Notes under the pieces: model-generated
Database searches by the model: none
The model's input: only the letters and a program-made list of their open reading frames with translations
What the model was told of the DNA's origin: nothing
Source of the DNA: Phaeobacter sp. A36a-5a
Lineage (GTDB): Bacteria; Pseudomonadota; Alphaproteobacteria; Rhodobacterales; Rhodobacteraceae
NCBI RefSeq assembly: GCF_037911135.1
Contig: NZ_JBBLYU010000002.1
Coordinates: forward strand, 372,001 to 436,000
Length of the DNA stretch: 64,000 nucleotides
Direction: 5' to 3'
Translations under genes and position numbers: made by a program
In this document: piece after piece, positions 51,002 to 60,735 of the stretch
How the letters are laid out: each line of letters starts with the position of its first letter
How positions within the stretch are numbered: the first letter of the stretch is position 1

Positions 51002-52870
51002 TCAGAGCTTGACACCGATCCGCAAAAATCCGTCGGCGGTTGTGCCGTACAAATTGTGGCGGGCCGGGTCGAGATCGGTGAGATATGTGCGGGCGCCGGG
51101 TCCGGTAAAGATCTCGACCTCGGTCGAGGGGTGACTGGACAGTCGCCAAGGGGGCGGCGCTTGTTCCAATGGATCTCGCATCAGGCGCCCGGCGACATAA
51201 TCGCAAATCACGTCCCTGACCCGCAGGGGGGGCGTCGGCAGGCGGGTCGCGGCCTGGGCCATCGTGAAGTTGCCGCCGCCGCCAATGCGGTAACTGCTTA
51301 CTGCTACGGCGAAATGTTGGTTCTCTGGTATTGGAGCTCCTTTCCAGCGCAGATTGCGGATTCGGTGATTGCTGGGGTCAATCAGCTCACCATCGCTGGC
51401 AAATCTGGCAGGTACGGAGACATCGATGTCGTATTGCAGCCCAAAGATGACATCAAAGTTGTGACCGGCCCGGTCCGTGTCCAACAGCGGGTCTCCAGAG
51501 GTGCCCGGCGCGATCTGATTGAAGAGACCCGCCGACATCTCCAGCCAATCGCGCAGCTGGGCACCATTCAGAACCACCGTGCGCAGCTCGTTCGGGAAGG
51601 GCTGGATGTCGACGACATGGCGCATGTACATCTGGCCGGCCGGTACATCTGTGTAGTTGGACGGACCTGACCGGGCGCCGAATTTGCCGGGAGCGGTCGC
51701 TGAGAGCAGTGGCAGGTTTCCGGCAACAGTATCTCGCAGGGCGGGGCGCACGGCAGCCGCCTGGGCCCAGGCCACCAGCGCGAGGGCCTGATCGCGACCA
51801 AGGAAGGTGAAATAAGAGTGCAGCGGTCTGCTGGTGCTGCCGACAGGCTGGGCCATCCGCCTGCGTGTCTCTGCGTGGTCTTCTGTGAGGGCGTCGACCA
51901 TGACGGGGTCTTCGGCCACCAGGGGAACGAGCATGCCACCCGCGTCGGCGATGGTCTTGCGCCGGGCGATAGGGCGCAATCTGCAGGTGGTTTTGGTCAC
52001 GGTCCAGCGGCCCGATTGCAGCTGGACGTGCAGGTCGATCACGCCGAGGTGTGAGCCATGGGCACCCGGCATCACCACAGGCACGGATACGGGGTGGCGC
52101 GGATCCGGCAGGGTCAGATGAGTGTGACCTCCGATGATGGCGTCCAGAACGCCAAGATCTGCAAGCGGGTGGAGTGCGTTCTCAATGCCGTATCCGGTAG
52201 TTTGCTCTCCGATACCGGTATGGGCCAGCGCGATGACGATATCGCAGCCCCTGGCGCGCAACGCGTCGGCCTGCCGGGCGGCACATTGCACCATGTCGTC
52301 GATGGTGACGCGACCCTGCAGCTGATGCGCGGCCCATTTCAGGGTTTGCATCGGCAGAACCGAGAGCACGCCGATCCGAAGCGGCAGATCCTCCGAACCG
52401 GGGAAAACGCGTTCGAGCACTGCGGACTGGCAAAAAGGCAAGGAAGCCTGCGGATCCACCAGCTGCATATTTGAGCAGATGACGGGGCAGGAGATCTGCA
52501 GCAAGGCCTGCCTGAGCTGATCCAGGCCGAAATCGAAATCATGGTTGCCGAGCCCGATCGCATCGTAGCCGAGTAGGTCGAACGCGCGGGCAACCGGGGC
52601 CGGGCGGGTCTCGCTGAGCTGCATCGGGCGCTCTGCTATCGGGGTGCCGAAGATGCTGTCGCCATTGTCGACAAGCAGCGTCGCGGCGCCTTTGGCAGCG
52701 GCTTCCTCGCGCGCCTCAGCGATCAGTGTGGCAACACGAGAGAGCCCCAGGCTTGGGTCGGGGCGATCAGAATAATAGTCGTGACTCAAAAGATTAGCAT
52801 GCAGATCCGTGGTCGCCAGAATGCGCAGGGATCCGACCTTTTCGTCTTCGGTTTGATCCGATCCTGTCAT
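51002..52870 (-). CDS. 5'-nucleotidase / 2',3'-cyclic phosphodiesterase family protein (CpdB-like)
   Basis: A 622-aa metallophosphatase with a C-terminal 5'-nucleotidase substrate domain. The calcineurin-like metal motifs are ATTDLHANL (19-27), VDNGDSIFGTP, GLGNHDFDFG, LAHTG and GGHTHL. The catalytic domain fills the first 340 residues and the second domain runs to the end. Relatives act in the periplasm on cyclic nucleotides and nucleotides. Unusually, no signal peptide is visible after ATG 52870, and the frame upstream to the previous stop contains none. So export is doubtful or by another route. It may be cytoplasmic. Confidence 0.87.
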   Translation of the reverse strand: MTGSDQTEDEKVGSLRILATTDLHANLLSHDYYSDRPDPSLGLSRVATLIAEAREEAAAKGAATLLVDNGDSIFGTPIAERPMQLSETRPAPVARAFDLLGYDAIGLGNHDFDFGLDQLRQALLQISCPVICSNMQLVDPQASLPFCQSAVLERVFPGSEDLPLRIGVLSVLPMQTLKWAAHQLQGRVTIDDMVQCAARQADALRARGCDIVIALAHTGIGEQTTGYGIENALHPLADLGVLDAIIGGHTHLTLPDPRHPVSVPVVMPGAHGSHLGVIDLHVQLQSGRWTVTKTTCRLRPIARRKTIADAGGMLVPLVAEDPVMVDALTEDHAETRRRMAQPVGSTSRPLHSYFTFLGRDQALALVAWAQAAAVRPALRDTVAGNLPLLSATAPGKFGARSGPSNYTDVPAGQMYMRHVVDIQPFPNELRTVVLNGAQLRDWLEMSAGLFNQIAPGTSGDPLLDTDRAGHNFDVIFGLQYDIDVSVPARFASDGELIDPSNHRIRNLRWKGAPIPENQHFAVAVSSYRIGGGGNFTMAQAATRLPTPPLRVRDVICDYVAGRLMRDPLEQAPPPWRLSSHPSTEVEIFTGPGARTYLTDLDPARHNLYGTTADGFLRIGVKL

Positions 52871-53184
52871 ATTGCGTTTCTTAGCGGTCTCACGGCGAAC
52901 CCCGGGGTGGCATTGATTGCCAATTTATTAACAAGCCTGTTTGCCTGTTTGAAGCAATCAAATGTGACGCCCGAAAGTCGCTTGTTGCCGAAAATTCTAA
53001 TCAATCGCGTTGCTTTCCACTTGAGATGCTGCGGAATTACGGTTTTCACCTGTTGCGAGGGGTCAGGATATTTCTAGATCACTGTGGCGCAGAGGAAACA
53101 GCTTATCATCTCATAGATGTATTTCTCTGCCAGATTCAGGTGCTGCGACACATCCGTGCGCAGACGTAGCAGCGGGGCAGCGCG
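52871..53184. promoter_or_regulatory. Divergent gap between the CpdB-like and Nudix genes
   Basis: 314 bp of relatively AT-rich DNA with no gene; it must contain both promoters. I see no palindrome or convincing -35/-10 pair. Confidence 0.4.
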
Positions 53185-54180
53185 ATGCGACAGGCGGAAC
53201 AAGTGACATTTGGTGGCAGCGGTCTGGACCGGGCCGCACAGCTCCGTGATGATCCGGCGGCCCTGACAACACGCTGGCAGAGCGAAAATTGCCGTATCCT
53301 TTTGATTTGGAGAGGGAAACCGCTATGTACGCTACCCGAGGCGGGAGTGGAGAGCGGCGCTGTGCCGGATGCTCTGGCTTGGATCGGGTCCGATCATCCC
53401 CTGGCGACGGCTGGTGTGGGGCAGGCGGTCTTCCTGGGATGCTGTGCTGCTGGTTTGGCACGGTTCTCGCTTGATATCAGTGGGTGGCAGCCAGACAATC
53501 ATGACGAGAGCGCGCTGCGCGGCTTTGTCGACAACAGTGAACAGCGGCACCCGGATTTGCCCACTGACACGGGGTTTGTGGAGCTGCGCCGCATCATGGC
53601 ACAACTCAGTCGCGAGGACGCCGAACTGGCAGCGATGGCACGGGCGGTGTTCGGCTGGCATCACAGCCATGGGTTCTGCGCCTGTTGTGGCGCGAAGAGC
53701 AATATGGCGCAGGCTGGCTGGCAGCGGCTTTGTCCCAGTTGCGGTGCGGCCCATTTTCCGCGTACCGACCCGGTGGTCATCATGCTGATCACCCATGGTG
53801 ATGCCGTTCTGGTTGGTCGCTCGCCGGGGTGGCCGGAGCGGATATATTCGCTGCTGGCCGGTTTCGTGGAGCCGGGAGAAACGCTGGAAGCAGCCGTGAG
53901 ACGCGAGACGGAAGAGGAAACAGGGGTGAAGGTCGGCGCCGTCAGCTACCTGTCCAGCCAGCCCTGGCCGTTTCCTATGTCGTTGATGTTTGGCTGTGCG
54001 GGCGAGGCTCTGGGGCGGGAGATCACCATCGACCCGAAAGAAATCGAAGCGGCGCGCTGGGTTTCGCGGCAGGAGATGATGACGGTTTTTGAAGGGGGCC
54101 ATCCTGAAATTCGCAGACCGCGCAACGGCGCAATTGCACATTTCCTTTTGCAGAACTGGCTTGCAGATACACTGGATTGA
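53185..54180 (+). CDS. nudC: NAD(+) diphosphatase / RNA de-NADing Nudix hydrolase
   Basis: A 331-aa NudC-type hydrolase that splits NADH or NAD caps on RNA to NMN and AMP. After an N-terminal domain (1-150), a Cys4 zinc site is seen in CACCGAKS ... CPSCGA, then the Nudix box GFVEPGETLEAAVRRETEEETG with its catalytic glutamates, and the NudC signature SQPWPFPMSLM. Full length and order agree with E. coli NudC. ATG at 53185. The SRPBCC gene follows 69 bp later on the same strand. Confidence 0.93.
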   Translation: MRQAEQVTFGGSGLDRAAQLRDDPAALTTRWQSENCRILLIWRGKPLCTLPEAGVESGAVPDALAWIGSDHPLATAGVGQAVFLGCCAAGLARFSLDISGWQPDNHDESALRGFVDNSEQRHPDLPTDTGFVELRRIMAQLSREDAELAAMARAVFGWHHSHGFCACCGAKSNMAQAGWQRLCPSCGAAHFPRTDPVVIMLITHGDAVLVGRSPGWPERIYSLLAGFVEPGETLEAAVRRETEEETGVKVGAVSYLSSQPWPFPMSLMFGCAGEALGREITIDPKEIEAARWVSRQEMMTVFEGGHPEIRRPRNGAIAHFLLQNWLADTLD

Positions 54181-54249
54181 GACGAATAGTAGAACTCAGC
54201 TCAAGACTGCCATTGGATCTTGCAGATCCGCCGTAACGACAGGATGCCC

Positions 54250-54717
54250 ATGGATTTCTCCAGCAAAGAAGACATCGACGCACCTATCGCCGAAGTCTTT
54301 CGGTCGATTTCTGATTTCGAGAGCATGGAGCGGATGGCGTTGCGTCGGGGTGTCGATGTGCAGCGCCTGGGAGATGCACAGCATCCGGAGAACGGGCTGG
54401 CCTGGGACATCGAATTTCAGTTCCGCGGAAAGAAGCGCAATCTGCATCTGTCGCTTAGCACCTACGAGCCGGTAACTCAGATGATTCTGAGCGGCACGGG
54501 TAGCGGGATGGATGGCACGATGGATATTGAGCTGCTGGCCCTGTCGCCCCAGCGCACCCGGCTTTCCGTGACCCTGACGCTGACACCGAAGACACTGTCA
54601 GGGCGTTTGATGGTTCAGTCGCTGAAACTGGCCAAAACCAAACTCAAGCGTGGTTTCAAGAAGCGGGTGTCCGAGTTCGCCAAGCAGACGGAAGAGCGCG
54701 TCAATCGTTCAGCCTGA
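54250..54717 (+). CDS. SRPBCC-superfamily protein
   Basis: A 155-aa protein with the opening strand-helix of the START/Bet v1 fold (DFSSKEDIDAPIAEVFRSISDFE). The fold gives a deep hydrophobic pocket for lipids or small molecules, and it is intracellular (no signal). ATG at 54250 follows AGGA at a better distance than ATG 54244. C-terminal residues are Lys-rich (TKLKRGFKKRVSE). Function unknown; possibly co-transcribed with nudC. Confidence 0.75.
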   Translation: MDFSSKEDIDAPIAEVFRSISDFESMERMALRRGVDVQRLGDAQHPENGLAWDIEFQFRGKKRNLHLSLSTYEPVTQMILSGTGSGMDGTMDIELLALSPQRTRLSVTLTLTPKTLSGRLMVQSLKLAKTKLKRGFKKRVSEFAKQTEERVNRSA

Positions 54718-54819
54718 GCGTGGCCCGCGGGCCAACCGGCTGCTGAGTTGGATTCGGGATGACCGATCCGGGGCCGGTGGCTGAGGTCGTTATCGACGCG
54801 TTAGCCGCGACGACACCGG

Positions 54820-55653
54820 TCAGAACCGGTCGTCATTGGCCGGGTAGACACCCAGTATTTCAATGTTGGTGGTGAAATAGGCCAGCTCGTCCATGGCGAG
54901 CTGCACATTTGGATCGTCGGGATGACCGTCGATATCTGCATAGAACTGGGTCGCTGTGAAGGACCCGTCGACCATGTAGCTCTCCAGCTTGGTCATGTTG
55001 ATACCGTTGGTCGCGAATCCGCCCATCGCCTTGTAGAGAGCTGCCGGGATGTTGCGGACCTGAAAGACAAAGCTGGTGATCATGCCGTGGTTGCCACGGC
55101 GCTCCAGATTCGGCTCACGCGACATGGTCAGGAAGCGCGTGGTATTGTTGCCATGATCCTCGATATGGCGTGCCAGCACCTCAAGGCCGTAGATCTCTCC
55201 GGCCAATTCGCTGGCCAGCGCCGCATGGCTCTTGTCGCCTTGTTCAGCGACATCGCGCGCGGCGCGGGCGTTGTCCGGGCTGACGCGGCCGCGAATGTTG
55301 TTTTCGCTGAGGAAACGCGCACATTGCGGGAGCAGCACCAGATGCGAATGAGCGTCCTTGATATCCTCAAGCCGCGCACCAGGAACGCCAAGAAGATTGA
55401 TATGCACCCGCACAAAGGCCTCATCAATGATGTGCAAACCGCTGTGGGGCAGCAGGCGGTGGATATCCGCAACGCGCCCGTAGGTGGAGTTCTCCACCGG
55501 CAGCATCGCCAATTCGGCTTCGCCGTTGCGGACAGCGTCAATGGCATCCTCGAAGTTGCGACAAGGCAGCACGTCCATGTCGGGGCGCTCCTTGCGGCAG
55601 GCTTCGTGGCTGTAGGAGCCAAGCTCCCCCTGAATGGCAATTCTATGGGTCAT
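54820..55653 (-). CDS. pheA: Prephenate dehydratase
   Basis: A 277-aa enzyme that turns prephenate into phenylpyruvate in phenylalanine synthesis. The catalytic domain (1-180) starts MTHRIAIQGELGSYSHEA and has the substrate-binding TRF motif in NTTRFLTMSRE; a C-terminal ACT domain (about 195-270, NIPAALYKAMGGFATNGINMTKLESYMVDG) gives feedback by phenylalanine. The ESRP motif of other PDTs reads ESYM here, as I recall for alphaproteobacteria. No chorismate mutase part is fused. ATG at 55653; a longer frame upstream is not conserved in type. Confidence 0.95.
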   Translation of the reverse strand: MTHRIAIQGELGSYSHEACRKERPDMDVLPCRNFEDAIDAVRNGEAELAMLPVENSTYGRVADIHRLLPHSGLHIIDEAFVRVHINLLGVPGARLEDIKDAHSHLVLLPQCARFLSENNIRGRVSPDNARAARDVAEQGDKSHAALASELAGEIYGLEVLARHIEDHGNNTTRFLTMSREPNLERRGNHGMITSFVFQVRNIPAALYKAMGGFATNGINMTKLESYMVDGSFTATQFYADIDGHPDDPNVQLAMDELAYFTTNIEILGVYPANDDRF

Positions 55654-55771
55654 AACTGCGACATCCGTGCAAAACTTCAAAAACGGGCGTTTCGTCGCGC
55701 TGTCTATACCTTGCCACTTGAGAGGGGAAGCCTTAGACACCCTCCCAGACAGCTGAAATGGACTCGCGATC

Positions 55772-56275
55772 ATGTTTGACACGATGACCCTTACCAAAGC
55801 GACCGCAGGCTTTTGCGGCGCTTTCCTCGTGCTCCTGCTAGGCAAATGGGCCGCAGAGGGGCTCTATCACACCGAAGCTCATGGCGAGGCTTCCTATGTG
55901 ATCGAAGTGGAAGAGGCAGGTGCGGAAGAAGTAGTTGAAGTCGTCGACTTCGGCGAACTGATGGCCGCAGCAGATGTTGGCAAAGGTGCCAATGTCTTCA
56001 AGAAATGCTCCGCCTGCCACAAACTCGAAGCTGGTGCCAATAGCACCGGTCCTTACCTCTACGGAGTCGTTGGTCGCCCGATTGCTGCCGCAGATGGCTT
56101 TGGCTATTCCGCGTCGCTGGCGGGGATGGGCGGCGAATGGACAGCTGAAGAGCTCGATGCCTTCCTGACCAAGCCATCGCAATATGCGCCGGGCACCACC
56201 ATGAGCTTCAGTGGCCTGAAAAAACAGAGCGATCGGGTGAACCTGATTGCCTATCTGGACAGCCTCGACAACTGA
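55772..56275 (+). CDS. cycM: Membrane-anchored cytochrome c, CycM type
   Basis: A 167-aa class I cytochrome c. An uncleaved N-terminal helix (about 8-28, ATAGFCGAFLVLLLG) anchors it in the inner membrane facing the periplasm, a Glu/Val-rich linker (41-60) acts as a tether, and the haem site CSACH is at 79-83 with axial Met144 in TTMSFSG. Such cytochromes carry electrons from bc1 to the terminal oxidases, as cytochrome cy does. ATG at 55772, divergent from pheA. Terminator follows 25 bp after the stop. Confidence 0.93.
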   Translation: MFDTMTLTKATAGFCGAFLVLLLGKWAAEGLYHTEAHGEASYVIEVEEAGAEEVVEVVDFGELMAAADVGKGANVFKKCSACHKLEAGANSTGPYLYGVVGRPIAAADGFGYSASLAGMGGEWTAEELDAFLTKPSQYAPGTTMSFSGLKKQSDRVNLIAYLDSLDN

Positions 56276-56299
56276 TTTCAGTTGCTTTTGCCCATGATC

Positions 56300-56330
56300 A
56301 AAAGACCGCGCCAGTTGGTGCGGTCTTTTT
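56300..56330 (+). terminator. Terminator of the cytochrome c gene
   Basis: AAAAGACCGCGCC-agtt-GGTGCGGTCTTTT, 13-bp stem with one G-U, ending in a T-run. Confidence 0.92.
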
Positions 56331-56507
56331 GCTTTCGGGGTGTGCTGGTGCGGATTTGATGTCTAGGCAGGCGGGTTCATGCCCTGACATCGGTTGACAC
56401 ACGGGAAATTCAGCCAATCTGAACTTGAATGTAGGGGGTCGGCCCGCTTAGCTTTGGGACAGAGAATGATCCTGGCAGCGAAGGCCGGACAATGGAGGTA
56501 TTGGCAG

Positions 56508-58430
56508 ATGAAGACGCCCACCACACCGCGTCGTGCCGTTTTGGCCCGAGCGATTGATCCGCAACCGCTTTTCCGGGCCGTGATGACAGGGTTTGCCGCA
56601 TTTGCGATGCTGGCACTGGCCGCCACCCTGGGACATGCCGAAGACAAGGTAATCAGAAGCCACGGGTTCACCGAATTTGGAGAGTTGAAATATCCCGAAG
56701 GCTTTGAACATTTCGACTACGTCAATCCAAAGGCGCCCAAAGGGGGCGAACTGTCTCTGTCGGCGGTGGGCACCTTTGACAGTATGAACCCCTATACCCG
56801 CAAGGGTCGGGGCGGCGCGATGTCGGCGGACCATTTTGAATCGCTGATGATTGGATCCTATGACGAGCCGGGATCCTACTATGGGCTGCTGGCCGAAAGC
56901 CTTGAGTATCCCGAAAGCCAAGATTGGGTGATTTTCAACATGCGCCCCGAAGCGCGGTTTTCGGATGGAACCCCTGTCACAGCTGAGGATGTCGTGTTTT
57001 CCCACAACCTGCTGCTGGAGCAGGGATTGCAGTCCTATGCGGAGGCGGTGAAGAAACGCATCCCCAAGGCCGAGGTTCTTGGCCCGCATCGGGTAAAATT
57101 CTACTTTTCGCCGGATTTCCCGCGCCGGGCGATGATCACGCAGGTCGGCGGCACCTCAGTGTTCTCCAAGGCATGGTTCGAGGCAGACCCGGAGAACCGC
57201 CGCCTGGATGAGCCGCGTCTGGATCCTGGCATCGGATCAGGTCCCTATGTGGTGGAAACGGTCGATGTGAACCAGCGCATCATCTACAAACGCAACCCCG
57301 ACTATTGGGGTAACGACGTCAACGTGAACGTCGGGCGTCACAACTATGACCGCATCCGCATCGAGTACTTTGGCGATAGCGTGGCCGCGATGGAAGGGTT
57401 CAAGGCAGGCATTTACACCATGCGGCCAGAAAACAGCTCCAAGAGCTGGGCAACGTCGTATGAGTTCGATGCGGTCAAGGAGGGGGATGTGGTGAAGGGG
57501 GAATTCCCGGATGGCAATGTCCCGGCCGCCAGTGGGTTTGTGATGAACCTCCTGCGCCCTAAATTCCAAGACCCGCGCGTGCGTGAGGCGGTTCAGCTTG
57601 GCTATAATTTCGAATGGACCAATGACAGCCTGCAATATGGGCTGTTCGCGCAGCGCCATTCCTTCTGGCAAGACACAGCGCTGGAAGCCAAGGGCCTGCC
57701 CGAGGGGCGCGAACTGGAGGTGCTGAAGGATCTGGGCGATCTCATTGATCCAGCGCTGCTGACCAGCGAGCCGGTGATGGCTCATAGCTCCAACCCGGAT
57801 CGTCCGGCGGATCGGCGTAACCTGCGTCGGGCCATGAAGCTGCTGGATGAGGCGGGATGGACTGTTGGCAACGACGGTCTGCGTCGCAACGCCGAAGGAG
57901 AGCTGCTGAAGCTGGAGTTCCTGATCGATTCGCCGACGATTGAACGGATCGTGCAGCCCTATATCGCCAATCTACGCCAGATAGGGATCGACGCGATTTC
58001 CAACCGGGTCGATTTTGCGCAATATACCAGCCGCCGTCGTGAAAAAGACTTCGACATGATTACCTACGCCTACCCGAAATATTTGCAACCTTCGACCGGG
58101 CTCTATCAGCAGTTTGGGTCTGACGCGCACGAGTTTTCGGTGTTCAACCCGGCTGGAATGGCGGACCCAGCAGTTGATACGCTGATCGGCGCGATCGTGA
58201 AGGCAGAAGAACAGGAAGAACTATATGCCAATGTGCGTGCCCTAGATCGCGTCCTGCGCGCCAAGCGGTTCATGGTGCCGACCTGGTATCTGGATGTGAA
58301 CTGGGTGGCCTATTGGAATTTCTATGAGCAGCCAGAGACCCTGCCGCTGTTCGATCTGGGGCTGAGTGATGTCTGGTGGGTCAACGCCGAGAAAGAAGCG
58401 GCATTGAAATCCTCCGGCGCGTTGAGGTAA
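56508..58430 (+). CDS. yejA: Peptide ABC transporter substrate-binding protein (YejA)
   Basis: A 640-aa periplasmic SBP_bac_5 protein. A long signal peptide (residues 1-44; RRAVLARA then a hydrophobic MTGFAAFAMLALAATLGHA) precedes the mature start at EDKVIRSHGF. GGELSLSAVGTFDSMNPYT and DPRVREAVQLGYNFEW are typical of the YejA branch, which binds oligopeptides and is also the uptake route for the antibiotic microcin C. ATG at 56508 lies nine bases after TGGAGG; the longer frame from 56394 has no signal peptide at its front. First gene of yejABEF. Confidence 0.92.
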   Translation: MKTPTTPRRAVLARAIDPQPLFRAVMTGFAAFAMLALAATLGHAEDKVIRSHGFTEFGELKYPEGFEHFDYVNPKAPKGGELSLSAVGTFDSMNPYTRKGRGGAMSADHFESLMIGSYDEPGSYYGLLAESLEYPESQDWVIFNMRPEARFSDGTPVTAEDVVFSHNLLLEQGLQSYAEAVKKRIPKAEVLGPHRVKFYFSPDFPRRAMITQVGGTSVFSKAWFEADPENRRLDEPRLDPGIGSGPYVVETVDVNQRIIYKRNPDYWGNDVNVNVGRHNYDRIRIEYFGDSVAAMEGFKAGIYTMRPENSSKSWATSYEFDAVKEGDVVKGEFPDGNVPAASGFVMNLLRPKFQDPRVREAVQLGYNFEWTNDSLQYGLFAQRHSFWQDTALEAKGLPEGRELEVLKDLGDLIDPALLTSEPVMAHSSNPDRPADRRNLRRAMKLLDEAGWTVGNDGLRRNAEGELLKLEFLIDSPTIERIVQPYIANLRQIGIDAISNRVDFAQYTSRRREKDFDMITYAYPKYLQPSTGLYQQFGSDAHEFSVFNPAGMADPAVDTLIGAIVKAEEQEELYANVRALDRVLRAKRFMVPTWYLDVNWVAYWNFYEQPETLPLFDLGLSDVWWVNAEKEAALKSSGALR

Positions 58431-58439
58431 GCGCCTGAC

Positions 58440-59525
58440 ATGGCAGCCTATATCCTTAGACGTTTTCTTCTGGTGATCCCGACCCTGTTCGGGATCCTCG
58501 TCATCAATTTTGCTCTGGTGCAATTTGTGCCGGGGGGGCCGGTTGAGCAGATGATCGCTCAGCTGGAAGGCGGCGGTGACGTCTTTGAAGGCTTCGCCGG
58601 GGGCGGCGGGGATGCGGGCAGTGAGGCCGTTGCCGCCAATGACAACTACGCTGGCCGACAGGGGCTGCCGCCGGAGCTGATCGCAGAGCTGGAACGGCAG
58701 TATGGCCTGGACAAGCCGCCGTTGGAGCGGTTCCTCCTGATGGTCGGCAACTACATGCGCTTTGACTTTGGGGAGAGCTACTTTCGCAAGATTGATGTGA
58801 TGGATCTGGTGCTGGAGAAAATGCCGGTGTCGATCTCCCTGGGGCTCTGGTCGACGCTGATAGCCTATCTGATTTCGATCCCGCTGGGCATCCGCAAGGC
58901 GTTGCGCGATGGCAGCCGGTTTGACACCTGGACCAGCGGTCTGATCATCGCAGCCTATGCGATCCCCGGCTTTCTGTTTGCGATTCTGCTGCTGGTGCTG
59001 TTTGCCGGCGGCTCTTACTGGCAGATCTTTCCACTGCGGGGGCTGACCTCCGACAATTGGGAGAGTCTCAGCCTGTTTGGCAAGGTGGCGGATTATTTCT
59101 GGCACATCACGCTGCCGGTAGTCGCCTCGACCATATCCGCCTTCGCCACGCTGACGCTGCTGACGAAGAACTCCTTTCTGGATGAGATCAAGAAGCAATA
59201 TGTCATGACGGCGCGGGCCAAGGGGCTGAGCGAGCGGCGCGTGCTCTACGGCCATGTCTTCCGCAATGCGATGCTGATCGTGATCGCGGGTTTTCCGGCA
59301 GTCTTCATCGGTGTGTTCTTCTCCGGCAGCCTGATCATCGAAACGATCTTCTCGCTCGATGGTCTGGGGCGGCTGGGGTTCGAGGCGGCCGTGGCGCGCG
59401 ACTATCCGGTGATCTTTGGCACGCTGTTCATCTTTGGTTTGATGAGCCTTGTTGTCGGCATTATCTCCGACCTCATGTATGTGATCGTCGATCCGCGTAT
59501 CGACTTTGAAAAGAGAGAGGGCTGA
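58440..59525 (+). CDS. yejB: Peptide ABC transporter permease (YejB)
   Basis: A 361-aa inner-membrane permease of the DppB type with one N-terminal helix ([25 protein letters not shown]), a long periplasmic part with a Gly-rich stretch ([18 protein letters not shown]), and five further helices. The cytoplasmic EAA loop that docks the ATPase is [23 protein letters not shown] at 58440 lies nine bases past the yejA stop. It forms the channel with YejE. Confidence 0.93.
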   Translation: MAAYILRRFLLVIPTLFGILVINFALVQFVPGGPVEQMIAQLEGGGDVFEGFAGGGGDAGSEAVAANDNYAGRQGLPPELIAELERQYGLDKPPLERFLLMVGNYMRFDFGESYFRKIDVMDLVLEKMPVSISLGLWSTLIAYLISIPLGIRKALRDGSRFDTWTSGLIIAAYAIPGFLFAILLLVLFAGGSYWQIFPLRGLTSDNWESLSLFGKVADYFWHITLPVVASTISAFATLTLLTKNSFLDEIKKQYVMTARAKGLSERRVLYGHVFRNAMLIVIAGFPAVFIGVFFSGSLIIETIFSLDGLGRLGFEAAVARDYPVIFGTLFIFGLMSLVVGIISDLMYVIVDPRIDFEKREG

Positions 59526-59528
59526 CAG

Positions 59529-60635
59529 ATGGCTTTGTCTCCGCTCAACCAGCGCCGCTGGAACAATTTCTGCCGCAATCGCCGGGCTTTCTGGTCGCTG
59601 TGGATCTTCTCGGTCCTGTTTGGCATTTCGCTCTTTGCCGAGTTCATCGCCAACGACAAACCGATGCTGGTCAACTACCGTGGTTCATATTTTACCCCGG
59701 TGTTCAATTTCTACCCGGAGACAGTCTTTGGTGGCGATTTCCAGACCGAGGCGGCGTATCGCGACCCTGAGGTTCGGTGTCTGATTGCCTCCGGCGGGAT
59801 CGAAGACTGCTTTGACGACCCCGAAACTATTCTGGAAGAGATCGAGGCCGGTACATTTTCAGCAGACGGGTTCGTAGAAGGATGGGCCATCTGGCCGTTG
59901 ATTCCCTATTCGTTTAACACCACGGTCGACCGGCCCGGTGCGGCACCGCTGCCACCGAATGGAGAGAACCTGCTGGGCACCGATGACACCAAACGGGATG
60001 TGCTGGCGCGGGTCATTCATGGTTTCCGTCTGTCGATCCTGTTTACCCTGATGGTCACCGGTGCAGCAACATTGGTCGGTATTGCTGCGGGTGCGGTTCA
60101 GGGGTTCTTTGGCGGGTGGCTGGACCTGATCTTTCAGCGCGTGATCGAGATCTGGGGATCCATCCCGCAGCTCTATGTCATCATCATCATGTTTGCGATC
60201 CTTGGGCGCAGCTTCTGGCTGTTGGTGGTGTTGATGATCCTGTTCAGCTGGACCGCCCTTGTGAGCGTGGTGCGGGCCGAGTTCCTGCGCGCGCGAAATC
60301 TGGAATACGTCCGCGCTGCCAAGGCGCTCGGGGTCGGGAATATGACCATCATGTTCCGCCATATGCTGCCCAATGCGATGGTGGCGACGCTGACGTTTCT
60401 GCCTTTCATCGTGACGGGCACAATTGGCACGCTTGCAGGGCTGGACTTCCTCGGCTTTGGCCTGCCGTCCTCGGCGCCCTCGCTGGGCGAGCTGACCTTG
60501 CAGGCAAAACAGAACCTGGAGGCGCCCTGGCTTGCTTTCACCGCGTTTTTCACCTTTGCCATCATGCTGTCACTGCTGGTCTTCATCTTTGAAGGGGTGC
60601 GCGATGCCTTTGACCCGAGAAAGACCTTCTCATGA
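59529..60635 (+). CDS. yejE: Peptide ABC transporter permease (YejE)
   Basis: A 368-aa DppC-type permease. The first helix (FWSLWIFSVLFGISLFAEF) is followed by a large periplasmic domain and five helices; the EAA loop is YVRAAKALGVGNMTIMFRHM. ATG at 59529 lies 3 bp after the yejB stop with GAGAGAGG as ribosome site, so the two are coupled. The extra periplasmic stretch (about 40-145) is normal for YejE. Confidence 0.93.
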   Translation: MALSPLNQRRWNNFCRNRRAFWSLWIFSVLFGISLFAEFIANDKPMLVNYRGSYFTPVFNFYPETVFGGDFQTEAAYRDPEVRCLIASGGIEDCFDDPETILEEIEAGTFSADGFVEGWAIWPLIPYSFNTTVDRPGAAPLPPNGENLLGTDDTKRDVLARVIHGFRLSILFTLMVTGAATLVGIAAGAVQGFFGGWLDLIFQRVIEIWGSIPQLYVIIIMFAILGRSFWLLVVLMILFSWTALVSVVRAEFLRARNLEYVRAAKALGVGNMTIMFRHMLPNAMVATLTFLPFIVTGTIGTLAGLDFLGFGLPSSAPSLGELTLQAKQNLEAPWLAFTAFFTFAIMLSLLVFIFEGVRDAFDPRKTFS

Positions 60636-60735
60636 CCGGTTCAGGCTCTAATCCGCAGAATAGAGGCGTCGCGGCCTCCTGTTCGCCGCCGTGCGATGGT
60701 GCGACCCGCAAATGCTCCAACCCATGGGCAATCCG

